A DNA stretch of 64,000 nt from AP-15 sp963700195 (GCA_963700195.1 CAVOWQ010000031.1:248001-312000); one strand, 5' to 3'. Positions 34,236 to 43,601 are shown, counted from the stretch's first letter. The notes: generated by a model not told the origin, from the sequence alone. Translations and numbers: made by a program.

Positions 34236-35924
34236 ATGCCTGGCCTCGCTCCCGAAATCCTGGGCGCCCTCTATTCGGCTGGCGCCGCCGCATGGCCCGC
34301 GCTCGGCCTTTTGGCCGGGCTTCTCGTCGTCCGGCTTCGCTACGAGCGCACGAGACGGGCGACCGCCGAACGGGAGCTCAGGGAGAGCGAGGGCCGCTAT
34401 CGGGCGATCTTCGAGACGGCGGTCGACGCGGTCATTGTCAGCAACCAGCACGGAATCATCCAGGAATTCAGCAGGGCGGCCGAAGTCATGACCGGCTATC
34501 GAGCGGCGGATTTGATCGGCCAAAACATGCGGGTGCTGCTGCCCCCGACCATGCGGCAGGAGCCCGAGCGCCAAACCGCACGCTATTTGTGGACGGTCAG
34601 CGAGCTCGAAGTCTGCCGCAAGGACGGGTCGGTTTTTCCGGCGCATCTGTCGATCGCCGAATGGTGGGCCGGCGGACACCGGCATTTCACCGGCATCCTG
34701 CGCGACCTCTCCGCTCAGCGCCGCGAGCAAGCCGAGCGGACCAAGCTGGAGGCGCAGCTCCACCAGGCTCAGAAGATGGAGGCGATCGGCAATCTGACCG
34801 GCGGCATGGCGCATGACTTCAACAACATGCTCGGCGTCATCATCGGCAATATCGACCTGCTGCGGGACATGAAAGGGGATGATCCCGATATCGACGAGCT
34901 GACGCGCGAGGCGCTCGACGCGGCATTTCGCGGGGCCGATCTGACGCGCCGGCTGCTCGCCTTCGCCCGGCAGCAGCCGCTCCGGCCGCAACACGTCGAC
35001 GTCAACGAGCTGGTCTCCGGGATTACTCGGCTGTTGCGTCGAACCATCGGCGAAGACATCGAAATTTCGCTCGACCTCGCGGCCGAGCTGTGGCCGGTCG
35101 TCGTCGACCCGGCTCAGCTCGAGGCGAGCTTGACCAATCTCGCCACCAATGCCCGCGACGCCATGGCCAATGGCGGGCGCCTGATGATCGTGACCGCCAA
35201 TCGCACGCTCGACGCCGATTATGCCGCGCAGCACGCCGAGGTCGTTCCGGGCGGCTATGCCATGCTCGAAGTCAGCGACACCGGGTGCGGCATGACCCCG
35301 GAGGTCATGCATCGAATTTTCGAGCCGTTCTTCACGACCAAGAGCCGGGACAAGGGCACCGGCCTCGGCCTCAGCATGGTCTTCGGCTTCATCAAGCAAT
35401 CGGGCGGACATATCGGCGTTTACAGCGAGCCCGGAATTGGCACGACGTTCCGCCTTTTCCTACCGCGGATGACCGAGGATGTGCCGATCGTCGAGGAGAG
35501 CGCCGCAACGCCGCTGCTGCATGGCAGAGGCGAGTTGGTCTTGGTGGTCGAAGACAACGCAGCCTTGCGCCGCGTCGTTACGCGCCAGCTCGGCGAGTTG
35601 GGCTATCGGGTGCTGGCGGCCGAGAATGCGGCGGCAGGTCTCGAATTGCTGGATCGGCAGAGCATCGATCTGCTGTTGACCGATATCGTGATGCCGGGCG
35701 GCATCAACGGCCGCGAATTGGCGCGGCGGGCCCGCCAGCGTTGGCCGGAAATCAAGATCGTCTTCACTTCGGGGTTTTCGGAAGCGCGGCTCAGCGGCGA
35801 TGCGGGTCAGCTGGCCGCCTGCACACCGCTGCTCAGCAAACCTTATCGCAAGGAAGATCTGGCGAGCGCGGCACGCGAAGCGCTTGACCGGGTCGGGGAA
35901 GTACCGCAACAGTTTGTAGCATGA
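34236..35924 (+). CDS. FixL-like hybrid sensor histidine kinase (PAS-HK-receiver)
   Basis: A 562-aa kinase. One N-terminal hydrophobic segment (AAAWPALGLLAGLLVVRL) is followed by a PAS domain (about 50-170; IFETAVDAVIVSNQHGIIQE, VFPAHLSIAEWWAGG), phosphoacceptor GNLTGGMAHDFNNMLGVIIG, N box, G boxes DTGCGMTPEV and GTGLGLSMVFGF, then a complete receiver (LVVEDNAALRR, Asp in LLTDIVMPGG, Lys in LSKPYRKED). The PAS domain resembles FixL but lacks the haem His segment, so the signal is probably not oxygen through haem. Its stop overlaps the start of a small coiled-coil gene. Confidence 0.88.
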   Translation: MPGLAPEILGALYSAGAAAWPALGLLAGLLVVRLRYERTRRATAERELRESEGRYRAIFETAVDAVIVSNQHGIIQEFSRAAEVMTGYRAADLIGQNMRVLLPPTMRQEPERQTARYLWTVSELEVCRKDGSVFPAHLSIAEWWAGGHRHFTGILRDLSAQRREQAERTKLEAQLHQAQKMEAIGNLTGGMAHDFNNMLGVIIGNIDLLRDMKGDDPDIDELTREALDAAFRGADLTRRLLAFARQQPLRPQHVDVNELVSGITRLLRRTIGEDIEISLDLAAELWPVVVDPAQLEASLTNLATNARDAMANGGRLMIVTANRTLDADYAAQHAEVVPGGYAMLEVSDTGCGMTPEVMHRIFEPFFTTKSRDKGTGLGLSMVFGFIKQSGGHIGVYSEPGIGTTFRLFLPRMTEDVPIVEESAATPLLHGRGELVLVVEDNAALRRVVTRQLGELGYRVLAAENAAAGLELLDRQSIDLLLTDIVMPGGINGRELARRARQRWPEIKIVFTSGFSEARLSGDAGQLAACTPLLSKPYRKEDLASAAREALDRVGEVPQQFVA

Positions 35925-36223
35925 GTGGTGCCAACGGTCCTGATATCGCGGCCGTCTACCAGCTGCTGACGCAAGTCGCCCGCACGGTGACGGGCCACGA
36001 CCGCAAGCTCGACGATCTCTCGGCCGAGGTCGCCGGGTTGGGCGAAGTTGTCGCCGCGCACGACCGCAAGCTCGATGACCTCGCCGCCGGCCTTGCTTCG
36101 CTCCGCGACGCCGTAACCCATTACCATTCAAGTGTACTCGGTCACGGCATGCTGATCAGCGAGCTCGATGAGCGGGTCCGCCGCATCGAGCGTCATCTGA
36201 AGCTCGAGCCCGCCAGCGGCTGA
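35921..36223 (+). CDS. Small coiled-coil protein coupled to the hybrid kinase
   Basis: A 100-aa protein with no recognised family. It is predicted to be nearly all helical, with hydrophobic heptads and the octapeptide HDRKLDDL repeated at residues 26-33 and 47-54, exactly 21 residues (three heptads) apart. This suggests an elongated coiled coil and oligomerisation. The ATG overlaps the kinase stop (ATGA), so it is translated with the kinase and may be its scaffold or modulator. That role is inferred only from coupling. Confidence 0.7.
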   Translation: MSGANGPDIAAVYQLLTQVARTVTGHDRKLDDLSAEVAGLGEVVAAHDRKLDDLAAGLASLRDAVTHYHSSVLGHGMLISELDERVRRIERHLKLEPASG

Positions 36224-36241
36224 AACGTCCGGCCTCCGACC

Positions 36242-36982
36242 TCAAATCAGTCCTAAATCGCGCAAACTGCTGTGGTGGCCGCGGCCGACGATCAAGTGGT
36301 CGTGCACGGTCACGCCGAGCGGGGCGGCGGCTTTGACGATGTCCTTGGTGACCGCGATGTCCGCCTTAGAAGGAGTTGGGTCGCCTGAGGGGTGGTTGTG
36401 CACCAGAATCAAGGCGGACGCCCCGAGCTCGAGCGCGCGTTTGACGACTTCACGGGTGTAGACCGGCGTATGATCGACCGTGCCGCGCTGCTGCCGCTCG
36501 TGCTTGATCAATGCATTTTTGCGATCCAGGAAGAGTATGTGGAATTCCTCAACTTTGCTGTGGGCAATTTGCGCACTGCAATAGTCGATTAGTGTGTCGC
36601 GCGAGGCGACCAGCGGGCGGCTATGCAATTCTGCCCGCATAAATCGGAGCGCCAGCTCGCGAACCAATCTCACCCCGGCAATTGCGGACATGCTTAAACC
36701 CGCGGCGGCCAGCGCCTCGGGTTCGGCGCTCAACACCTCTGCAAGGCTGCCAAATCTATCGAGAAGCTCTTCTGCCAATGATTCAGCGTCAGCTCTCGGG
36801 TTGTTGGTAAAGAGCATGACCTCGACAAGCTCGTGGTCTAACAGGTTCTCCGCGCCCGCCAGGATCAAAAATTGACGCAACCGGTCTCTCCGACTCAAAG
36901 TGCGCGATATATTTCGGGTAAGGGCAGTAAGGCGCCACAGCTCTTTTTCGTGCTTCGCTTCGATAAGGTTCCGCTCGAACAT
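36242..36982 (-). CDS. radC: RadC-family JAB/MPN domain protein, copy 1
   Basis: A 246-aa protein with the JAMM metal site intact (Glu in KVEEFHILFLD; HNHPSGDPTPSKAD). An N-terminal helix-hairpin-helix region precedes it (LLDHELVEVMLF, LSAEPEALAAAGL). RadC proteins were once linked to DNA repair and their biochemical role is unsettled. The C-terminal 100 residues differ from copy 2 at only four positions, but the N-terminal half is much more diverged and starts differently (MFERNLIEAKHEKELWRL). ATG at 36982. Confidence 0.88.
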   Translation of the reverse strand: MFERNLIEAKHEKELWRLTALTRNISRTLSRRDRLRQFLILAGAENLLDHELVEVMLFTNNPRADAESLAEELLDRFGSLAEVLSAEPEALAAAGLSMSAIAGVRLVRELALRFMRAELHSRPLVASRDTLIDYCSAQIAHSKVEEFHILFLDRKNALIKHERQQRGTVDHTPVYTREVVKRALELGASALILVHNHPSGDPTPSKADIAVTKDIVKAAAPLGVTVHDHLIVGRGHHSSLRDLGLI

Positions 36983-37101
36983 TGCGAGAGTCAGGATTTG
37001 GCTGCCATGCTAGATGGGTGCCTTGCATAGCGCACGACTGGTTAAGAGCTGGCAAAAAAGCGCAGGATAATTTAAGTGGCTGAAGCGTCTGGCGTCCGAC
37101 C

Positions 37102-37824
37102 TCAAATCAACCCTAGATCGCGCAGGCTGCTGTGGCGGCCGCGGCCGATGATCAGGTGGTCGTGCACGGTGACGCCGAGCGGGGCGGCGGCCTTGACGAT
37201 GTCCTTGGTCACCGCGATGTCCGCCTTCGAAGGGGTCGGGTCACCCGAGGGATGGTTGTGCACCAGGATCAAGGCGGACGCCTGGAGCTCGAGCGCGCGT
37301 TTGACGACTTCGCGGGTGTAGACCGGCGTATGGTCGACTGTGCCGCGCTGCTGTCTTTCGTGCTTGATCAGCACGTTCTTGCGGTCGAGAAACAGAATGT
37401 GGAACTCCTCGACCTTGCCGTGGGCGATGTGCGCGGTGCAGTAGTCGATCAGCTTGTCCCACGAGTTGACCACCGGCCGCTCGTGCAGCTCCGAGCGCAT
37501 CAGGCGCAGCGCCGCCTCGCGCGCCGCTTTGAGCGCGGCGATGCCGGCGAGGCCGAGGCCGGCGCCGGCCAGCGCATCGGGCTCGGCGCTCAGCAATTCC
37601 GCAAAGCCGCCGAAACGCTCCAGCAGCTCCTTGGCCAGCGGCTTGACGTCGGCGCGCGGGTTGCTGGCGAACAGGATCACTTCGAGCAGCTCGTAATCCG
37701 GCAGATTGTCCGCTCCAGCGGCGATCAGCCTTTGGCGCAACCGCTCCCGGTGCCCATGATAATGCGGCGTATCGTCGGACGCCTCGGCAAGGCGCAACTG
37801 TCTGGGGCGGCGCTTGTCGCTCAT
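37102..37824 (-). CDS. radC: RadC-family JAB/MPN domain protein, copy 2
   Basis: A 240-aa canonical RadC: PHYHGHRERLRQRLIAAGAD, the LPDYELLEVILF helix-hairpin-helix, then the JAMM motif HNHPSGDPTPSKAD with the upstream Glu in VEEFHILFLD. This copy keeps the usual N-terminal GHR-RLR motif and is probably the ancestral one. It begins 7 bases after the stop of the enoyl-CoA hydratase gene, so the two are likely co-transcribed. The stop and about 20 bases after it also match copy 1. Confidence 0.92.
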   Translation of the reverse strand: MSDKRRPRQLRLAEASDDTPHYHGHRERLRQRLIAAGADNLPDYELLEVILFASNPRADVKPLAKELLERFGGFAELLSAEPDALAGAGLGLAGIAALKAAREAALRLMRSELHERPVVNSWDKLIDYCTAHIAHGKVEEFHILFLDRKNVLIKHERQQRGTVDHTPVYTREVVKRALELQASALILVHNHPSGDPTPSKADIAVTKDIVKAAAPLGVTVHDHLIIGRGRHSSLRDLGLI

Positions 37825-37831
37825 CGGCCGG

Positions 37832-38617
37832 TCAGCGAGGCCGACGCCGGGCTCGCAGTTCGGCGAGCATCGCGCCCGCCATGCGCGCCGGCTCGTCGGT
37901 GTCGTAGGCGCTGACGAAGCAGTCGATCCCGCGTTGCACCGCCGCCGCGGTCGGCAATTCCTCCCAGTCGAGGATCAACGATTTCTGCAGGCGGATCGCG
38001 TTGGGGCCGGCTGCGAGGATCGGGCGCGCGAGACTTTCGATCGCCTCGTCGAGGGTTTCGTGCGGCGCCACGACATCGACGAGCCCCCAGGCGAGGGCCT
38101 CGGCCGCGCCGATCGTCTCGCCGGTCAACAACAGCCGGCGAGCGCGGCCGTGGCCGATCAATTTCGGCAGCAGCGCCGCCTCGACGACCGAGGGGATGCC
38201 GATCCTGACCTCCGGCATGCCGAATAGGGCGCGCCCGCTGGCGACCCGCAGGTCACAGGCGCAGGCGAGCTCGAGCCCGGCGCCGAGCGCATAACCGTCG
38301 ATCCGCGCGATGACCGGGACGGGCAGGCGGCGGAACGCATCGCAGCAACGATGGACCAATGTGATGAACTCGCGCGCGCTCTCCCGATCCAGCGCCGCGA
38401 TCTCGCCGATATCGGCGCCGCCGACAAAAGCCCGCTCGCCGGCGCCGGTCAGGACCACCAGCCGCAGCTGCGGGTCCGCGGCAAGCCCGTCGGCGGCTTC
38501 GATGATCTCGGCCATCAACGCGCGATTGAGGCTGTTCAGCTTCGACGAATTGTCGATCGTCAGTCGCGCGAGACGGCCGCCTTCGGGCCGTTCCTCGTGC
38601 TGCACCATCACGCTCAT
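37832..38617 (-). CDS. Enoyl-CoA hydratase/isomerase family protein
   Basis: A 261-aa crotonase-fold enzyme. The CoA-binding and oxyanion residues are in AFVGGADIGEIAAL and the second oxyanion Gly in GYALGAGLELACACDL. Both hydratase Glu positions appear conserved (GLELA and MPEVRIGIPS). It should hydrate or isomerise an enoyl-CoA; the exact substrate is not readable. The ATG at 38617 (MSVMVQHEERPEGG) was chosen; a few upstream codons add nothing family-like. Confidence 0.88.
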   Translation of the reverse strand: MSVMVQHEERPEGGRLARLTIDNSSKLNSLNRALMAEIIEAADGLAADPQLRLVVLTGAGERAFVGGADIGEIAALDRESAREFITLVHRCCDAFRRLPVPVIARIDGYALGAGLELACACDLRVASGRALFGMPEVRIGIPSVVEAALLPKLIGHGRARRLLLTGETIGAAEALAWGLVDVVAPHETLDEAIESLARPILAAGPNAIRLQKSLILDWEELPTAAAVQRGIDCFVSAYDTDEPARMAGAMLAELRARRRPR

Positions 38618-38742
38618 TGCATGCCCCTGCCGCTCCGCGAGTGATACCCGCACCGGCGGCCAAAACCAAACAAAAGCGCCGGCTATTGCTGGAGCTTTCG
38701 CCGCCGCTCATGCATAGTGACGCCGCATTGACGGAGGCGATC

Positions 38743-39354
38743 ATGGACGTCGTTGAGGATCTCGATGGCCTGCGCGAGCTTTACGGACCGCCGAGCGATC
38801 GATCGGTCAAGAAGCAGCTGAGCCGCTTCGACAAGCACTGCCGCGCGTTTATCGCGCGCTCGCCGTTTCTCGTCATCGCCTCTTCGGATCCGTCGGGGCG
38901 CTGCGATGCATCGCCAAAGGGCGATGCGCCCGGTTTTGTCCAGGTGCTCGACGACGAGACGCTGCTGATCCCCGACCGGCTCGGCAACAATCGGGTCGAC
39001 ACGATCGGCAACCTGCTGGAGCGGCCCGGCGTCGGATTGATCTTTTTCGTGCCGGGGCTCAACGAGACCCTGCGCGTCAACGGCCGGGCGCGCATCACCA
39101 CCGATCCCGCTTTGCTCGAGCCGCTGGCGGTCAACGGCAAGGTGCCGCGCAGCGGCATCCTGGTCACGGCCGAGGAAATCTACTTCCATTGCGGCAAGGC
39201 GCTGATCCGCTCCGATTTGTGGAACCCGGAAAAGCAGCTCCAGCGGTCCGAATTCCCCTCTCTCGGCCGCATCCTCGCCGACCAGATCGGCGGCATATCG
39301 GTCGAGGAAGCGGAGCGGGCTACGGCAGAGAGCTACAGGACCCGTCTCTACTGA
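38743..39354 (+). CDS. Pyridoxamine 5'-phosphate oxidase-family FMN protein
   Basis: A 203-aa FMN-binding split-barrel protein of the MSMEG_1061-like PPOX family. Motifs are FIARSPFLVIASSDPSGRCD, SPKGDAPGFVQVLDD, DRLGNNRVDTIGNLLERPGV and VNGRARITTDP, with a C-terminal EEIYFHCGKALIRSDLW. It probably binds FMN or F420-like flavins and reduces an unknown substrate. ACGGAGGCGATC precedes the ATG at 38743; an ATG at 38710 is the alternative. It is divergent from the enoyl-CoA hydratase. Confidence 0.85.
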   Translation: MDVVEDLDGLRELYGPPSDRSVKKQLSRFDKHCRAFIARSPFLVIASSDPSGRCDASPKGDAPGFVQVLDDETLLIPDRLGNNRVDTIGNLLERPGVGLIFFVPGLNETLRVNGRARITTDPALLEPLAVNGKVPRSGILVTAEEIYFHCGKALIRSDLWNPEKQLQRSEFPSLGRILADQIGGISVEEAERATAESYRTRLY

Positions 39355-39360
39355 GCGAGA

Positions 39361-40243
39361 CTACGCCGTCGCCTCCTGCGGCACTAACTTGGTATAGAGG
39401 TCGTGGAGAAGCGGCTTGGTCGCCGCGAGGCTCTCGCTGATCGCCGAGCCGGCGACCGGCATCAGCGCCACCGCCTTGTGTTTCTTTATCGTCTGCTCGG
39501 CGAAAAACCCCCAACGGATCAAGTTGCCGACGCGCTCCTTGATCGCGAGATGCCCGAGCCGCAGCGCGTCCCACATCCTGCTGTTGATCTCGTCGATGAC
39601 GAGAGCCGGCGCGTCTGCGACGACCGCCGCCGAACGGGCTAGCCGACCACAGCAGCATTACGATGGCCCAATACTGGTAGGTGACCAGATGGTCCATCGC
39701 GTCGTTGGCATAGGCCGGGGTCAGCCCTTTATTCCTGACCACCAGCTCGCAAGTCTCCCGCCATTTCTGCTCATAAGAATTAAAAAAGCCCAAAATCGCG
39801 GAGATCGCAGCCCGGTCGCAGTCGAGCCCATGCGAGCGCCCGCTCTCGCGATCTCCGAGAGCTTTGCAAAGCGCTTCGATCGTCTCGCGGCAGTGCCGGT
39901 CGAAGCCATCGTGCAATTTGTCAGTGGCGGCGATCAGAGATGTCGGAGAAGCAGTGCAGGGCTGGCCGGACGCGTCGAGGATTTGGATGAAGCCGTCGTT
40001 CTCGCAATCCCTTACGCGTTCAATACAGGTCCGGATGTCGGTGCCGTACAAACCGTAGAGCGCGCGATGGATCGAGCGGCACGAAACGCCCTCCTCTGGA
40101 CTGCACCTCGCCGAAAACATGACATGCCAGTGCGCACGCTTGTTCAAGCCAGGAAAGTAATTCTGCCAGATTTTATGATACCCACAGAGAAACCCCGCAA
40201 CGACCCGCTCGGCCGTGTCGGCCTCGGCAACATCGGTGTTCAT
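39361..40243 (-). pseudogene. Winged-helix-like protein of unknown family, frameshifted
   Basis: The first frame starts at ATG 40243 (MNTDVAEADTAERVVAGFL) and encodes a possible N-terminal winged helix (CRSIHRALYGLYGTDIRTCI) and a helical region to YQYWAIVMLLWSA near 39650. There the frame breaks. The adjacent frame continues SAAVVADAPALVIDEINSRM, WDALRLGHLAIKERVGNLI and GFFAEQTIKKHKAVALMPVA to the stop at 39361. The restored protein would be about 290 aa. In the unshifted frame the remainder is Arg/Gly/Ala noise. The family is not recognised. Confidence 0.6.
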
Positions 40244-40470
40244 CGCAACCACCGTCTTCAAATTTCTCCGACCATCTCAGTGTAATCCGTTCGGCGATCG
40301 CGTAAAAGGGAATCTTCCGGGAACTTGCTGGAGTTCGCCATCAGGCTTTTGGGGCATAGTTCCTCAGCATTCCTGGCGAAAGCCGGCAATTAGTCGCCGG
40401 CTTGACCTTGGTGGTTCGCGAGAAGAGGTTGTGCCGACGCGTCGAACGGCCACTTCGAGGGAGCTGCAGG

Positions 40471-41313
40471 ATGAACCGAGCAGAACAGGCGCAGCAAGCG
40501 GAGCTGTTTCGCAACAAGCACCGCGGGCCGCGGTTGCTGCTGCTGCCGAACGCTTGGGACGCGATGAGCGCGCGGGTCTTTGTGGCCGCCGGTTTCGATG
40601 CGATCGCGACGACCAGCGGAGGTGTGGCGTGGTCGCTGGGTTATGCCGACGGTGAACAGACGCCATGGGCAGAAGTCGTCGCCGCGACGGCCCGCATCGT
40701 GCGCGCTGCGCGGGTGCCCGTCACCGCCGACATCGAGGCGGGTTACGGCGACACGCCGGACGCGGTGATGCGTTCGGTCTCGGAAATCATCGAGGCCGGT
40801 GCGGTCGGCGTCAATCTCGAGGACGGGACGCCGCACGGCCCGGTCCCGATCCGCAGGCCGCAGGATGCCGCCGACCGGATCCGCGCTGCGCGGGAGGCGG
40901 CAAAAGCGGCTGCCGTGCCGATCGTGATCAATGGCAGGACAGATCTCTATCTGCGGAACATCGGGGATGAAGTCTCTCGCTTCGAGGAGACCGTCGAACG
41001 TGGCCGGGCGTACCTCGCTGCCGGGGCGGATTGCGTCTATCCGATCGGGTTGGCTCATCCCGCGACGATGGCGCGCCTGGTGGAGGCGCTCGAGGCGCCG
41101 ATCAACGTCAATGTGCGCGCCGGGTCGCCGAGCGTCGCCGAGCTCGAAGCGCTCGGCGTCGCCCGCGCCAGCACCGCCAGCCAAGTGGCGCTGATGGCGA
41201 TGTCGATGGCGCGGCAGGTCGCCGACGATCTGCGAGCGACCGGTAAGTTCGACAAATTGGCGCCGCGAATGGCGCAGGCCGAGGCGCAGCGCCTGTTTAT
41301 CGGGCTCTCGTGA
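40471..41313 (+). CDS. Isocitrate lyase/PEP mutase-family protein
   Basis: A 280-aa TIM-barrel enzyme of the PEP mutase/isocitrate lyase superfamily. Motifs are LLLPNAWDAMSARVFVAAGF, ATTSGGVAWSLGYADGE, VTADIEAGYGD (Mg-binding Asp/Glu) and AVGVNLEDGTP, then INGRTDLYL. The signature Cys loop of isocitrate lyase (KKCGH) is missing. The type is closer to carboxyvinyl-carboxyphosphonate mutase or oxaloacetate-decarboxylase-like proteins. AGGGAG lies eight bases before the ATG. It is coupled to the next gene by a GTGA overlap. Confidence 0.88.
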   Translation: MNRAEQAQQAELFRNKHRGPRLLLLPNAWDAMSARVFVAAGFDAIATTSGGVAWSLGYADGEQTPWAEVVAATARIVRAARVPVTADIEAGYGDTPDAVMRSVSEIIEAGAVGVNLEDGTPHGPVPIRRPQDAADRIRAAREAAKAAAVPIVINGRTDLYLRNIGDEVSRFEETVERGRAYLAAGADCVYPIGLAHPATMARLVEALEAPINVNVRAGSPSVAELEALGVARASTASQVALMAMSMARQVADDLRATGKFDKLAPRMAQAEAQRLFIGLS

Positions 41314-41885
41314 CTATGGCGCGCGTTCGCAATATTCCTTCTACGGAGCTGCCACCCGATCTCGCCGCGATCTATGAGCGGTTCGCCGGGGCATATGGTC
41401 CGTTCCGCAATCAGGCCGCGGTGTTCGCCCATGTGCCGGTCGCGCTGCGCCATTTAATGTCGATGCTGCTCGAATTGCGCGAGGCCGCGACATTGCCGAA
41501 GCGCGTCCTCGAACTGGCGATCGTCATTGTTTCGAAGCTCAACGAGTGCGCTTATTGCGTGGCGCACCACACGCCGTTTCTGGTCGTCGAGGGTGTAACG
41601 CCCGCCGGCGTTGAACGCATTCTCGATTACCGCGATCACCCGGAGTTGAACGCAAGAGACAAGCTCGTCATCGAATACGCCATTGCCGCGTGGGAGCGGC
41701 CGAACCGCATCCCCGACGCGCTGTTCGCCCGGCTTAAAGCGCATTTCAGCGAGGCTCAATTAGTCGAGCTGACCTTGCGCATCACGCTCTGCGGCTTCTT
41801 CAACAAATTCAACGACGCGCTCGGCATCGAGGAAGAGCCCGAAGCCGTTGAGCGGCTGGCAGCCATCAGCGCTTCCGCAGAATAG
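41310..41885 (+). CDS. Carboxymuconolactone decarboxylase (AhpD-like) family protein
   Basis: A 191-aa helical protein with the AhpD-like redox motif C-x-x-C (KLNECAYCVAHHTPFL), suggesting peroxidase or disulfide-reductase chemistry rather than lactone decarboxylation. The GTG at 41310 overlaps the upstream stop (GTGA); an ATG at 41316 is an alternative start. It forms a two-gene unit with the PEP mutase-like gene. Its 3' end overlaps the convergent methyltransferase gene by 20 bases. Confidence 0.88.
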   Translation: MTMARVRNIPSTELPPDLAAIYERFAGAYGPFRNQAAVFAHVPVALRHLMSMLLELREAATLPKRVLELAIVIVSKLNECAYCVAHHTPFLVVEGVTPAGVERILDYRDHPELNARDKLVIEYAIAAWERPNRIPDALFARLKAHFSEAQLVELTLRITLCGFFNKFNDALGIEEEPEAVERLAAISASAE

Positions 41886-42618
41886 TTAGGTGCCGGCCCT
41901 CCGGCTTCAGCTTTGCGGTAAAGCTGAAATCATTGTACCAGCCGAGGTATTCAAACCGTCCGCTCAGCTCTACAAGGGCCAAAAATTCCTGCGGGAAAAA
42001 TACCTTGGCGGGAACCCGGCCGTTGATGACCACGGCTTTTCCATGGTCATCGACGGTGAAGGTCAGACACTCGTCATAGGTTTGCGCCAGCGGATCGGTC
42101 AGCTCGGCGCGGTAGCGGGTATGTACGGTCACCCCGCCTTTGCGCCGGGTCCAGCTTCGCTTGTAGTCGTGAAAGATCCGAAACCAGACGAAGCTGTCGA
42201 ATAAATAGAGCCCGCCCGGCGCGAGCACAGCGGCCATGCGGTCGAGGTGATCGAGGAACTCGCCGTTGGATCGGACGTAGAGCGAGCCGAGCAGCACATA
42301 GGCGAGGTCGAAGGGCCCGAGCCCGCGATCGAGGTCTCGCATGTCGCCGAGGATGAACGCCTCTTCAATGCCCAAGCTTCGAGCCTTTTCGCGACCAAAT
42401 TCGATCATCGCAGGGCTCAGATCGAGCCCGCAATAAGAGTAGCCCCGCTTGTGCCATTCCTCCAGATAAGGCGCGGTGCCGGCGCCGATCTCGAAAACCC
42501 GGTTAACTTTGGCTCTCGAGAACCTGGCGATTACGGATTCGAAAAAGTCAATCTCGCGCCCGGGATCGCTCGGGGCCAAGGCGATCGCGTAGTATTGCGG
42601 ATATTGGTAGGCCTCCAT
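41866..42618 (-). CDS. Class I SAM-dependent methyltransferase
   Basis: A 250-aa methyltransferase. Motif I is VNRVFEIGAGTAPYLEEW, motif II Asp is in YCGLDLSPAMIE, and motif III is in ILGDMRDLDRGLGPFDLAYV with LLGSLYVRSNGEF. The C-terminal half is a beta-rich extension common to small-molecule methyltransferases. The substrate is unknown. The ATG at 42618 lies 8 bases downstream of the glutathione-transferase stop, so the two are probably one transcript. Confidence 0.85.
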   Translation of the reverse strand: MEAYQYPQYYAIALAPSDPGREIDFFESVIARFSRAKVNRVFEIGAGTAPYLEEWHKRGYSYCGLDLSPAMIEFGREKARSLGIEEAFILGDMRDLDRGLGPFDLAYVLLGSLYVRSNGEFLDHLDRMAAVLAPGGLYLFDSFVWFRIFHDYKRSWTRRKGGVTVHTRYRAELTDPLAQTYDECLTFTVDDHGKAVVINGRVPAKVFFPQEFLALVELSGRFEYLGWYNDFSFTAKLKPEGRHLTILRKR

Positions 42619-42626
42619 TGCGCCAT

Positions 42627-43601
42627 TCAGGCCGCCTTGGCCAGCCGCCCGCGGTCGTGCGGCGCGGAAAAATCCAGTTCGGGGCCGAGTGGGATGATGC
42701 CGCTGGGGTTGAGGTTGCGCATGCCGCCGTAATAGCCAAGCTTGATGCGCGGTACATCGACGGTGTCGGCTACGCCCGGCATCTGATAGATGTCGCGAGT
42801 ATAATTCGACAAGTTATGATAGTCGGCGAGCCGCCGCAGATTGCATTTGAAATGGCTGTAATAGACTGCGTCGAACCGCACCAAGGTCGGGAACAACCGG
42901 AGATCGGCCTCGGTGAAATGGTCGCCCACGAGGTAGCGCTGACCGCCGAGGCGCTGCTCGATACTGTCGAGCGCCGCGAACAGTTTGCGGAAGCTTTGTT
43001 CGTAAGCCGCTTGGGTTCTGGCGAAGCCGCAGCGATAGACCCCATTGTTGATCGCGTCGTAGACAAAAGCATTGGTCTCGTCGATCGCACCGCGCAGCGC
43101 CGCGGGATAGAGGTCGAGCGCCGCATCGCCGAATTCATCGAATTCCGCGTTCAACATGCGAATGATCTCGGAGGATTCGTTGTTCACGATCGTGCGGGTC
43201 TCGCGGTCCCACAATACCGGGACAGTGGCCCGGCCGGTAAAACTGGGGCGGGCTACGCTGTAGACCTGATGGACATGGAAAACGCCATCGACCGGCCGGA
43301 GATCGTCGAAGCCGCGCGAATAGGCCCAGCCCTGCCCCTTGGGGAGGTCGGACTGCAAGATCGGGATCGTGTCGTCCTCGAGTTCCTTCAGCTTGCGCAT
43401 CAGCACGGTGCGGTGCGCCCACGGGCAGGACGGCGCGGTGATCAGGTAATAGCGGCCCGCCTCGGCCTTGAACCCGGACGATCCATCGCGCGTCACGCAG
43501 TCGCGGAACCCCGATTCCAGCCGCACAAAGCTGCCGTCCGCACCCACCGTCGGCGGATCCTCGTCGTGCCAGACGCCATTCACCAGCATTCCCATCGCCA
43601 T
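42627..43601 (-). CDS. Glutathionyl-hydroquinone reductase (YqjG/Xi-class GST)
   Basis: A 324-aa Xi-class glutathione transferase. The catalytic Cys59 is in the thioredoxin-fold motif APSCPWAHR, followed by the family's long loop (GWAYSRGFDDLRPVDGVFHV) and helical domain (QRYLVGDHFTEADLRLFPTL, VRFDAVYYSHFKCNL). These enzymes remove glutathione from glutathionyl-hydroquinones formed in aromatic degradation. ATG at 43601 (MAMGMLVNGVW). It is the first gene of a pair with the methyltransferase. Confidence 0.9.
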   Translation of the reverse strand: MAMGMLVNGVWHDEDPPTVGADGSFVRLESGFRDCVTRDGSSGFKAEAGRYYLITAPSCPWAHRTVLMRKLKELEDDTIPILQSDLPKGQGWAYSRGFDDLRPVDGVFHVHQVYSVARPSFTGRATVPVLWDRETRTIVNNESSEIIRMLNAEFDEFGDAALDLYPAALRGAIDETNAFVYDAINNGVYRCGFARTQAAYEQSFRKLFAALDSIEQRLGGQRYLVGDHFTEADLRLFPTLVRFDAVYYSHFKCNLRRLADYHNLSNYTRDIYQMPGVADTVDVPRIKLGYYGGMRNLNPSGIIPLGPELDFSAPHDRGRLAKAA

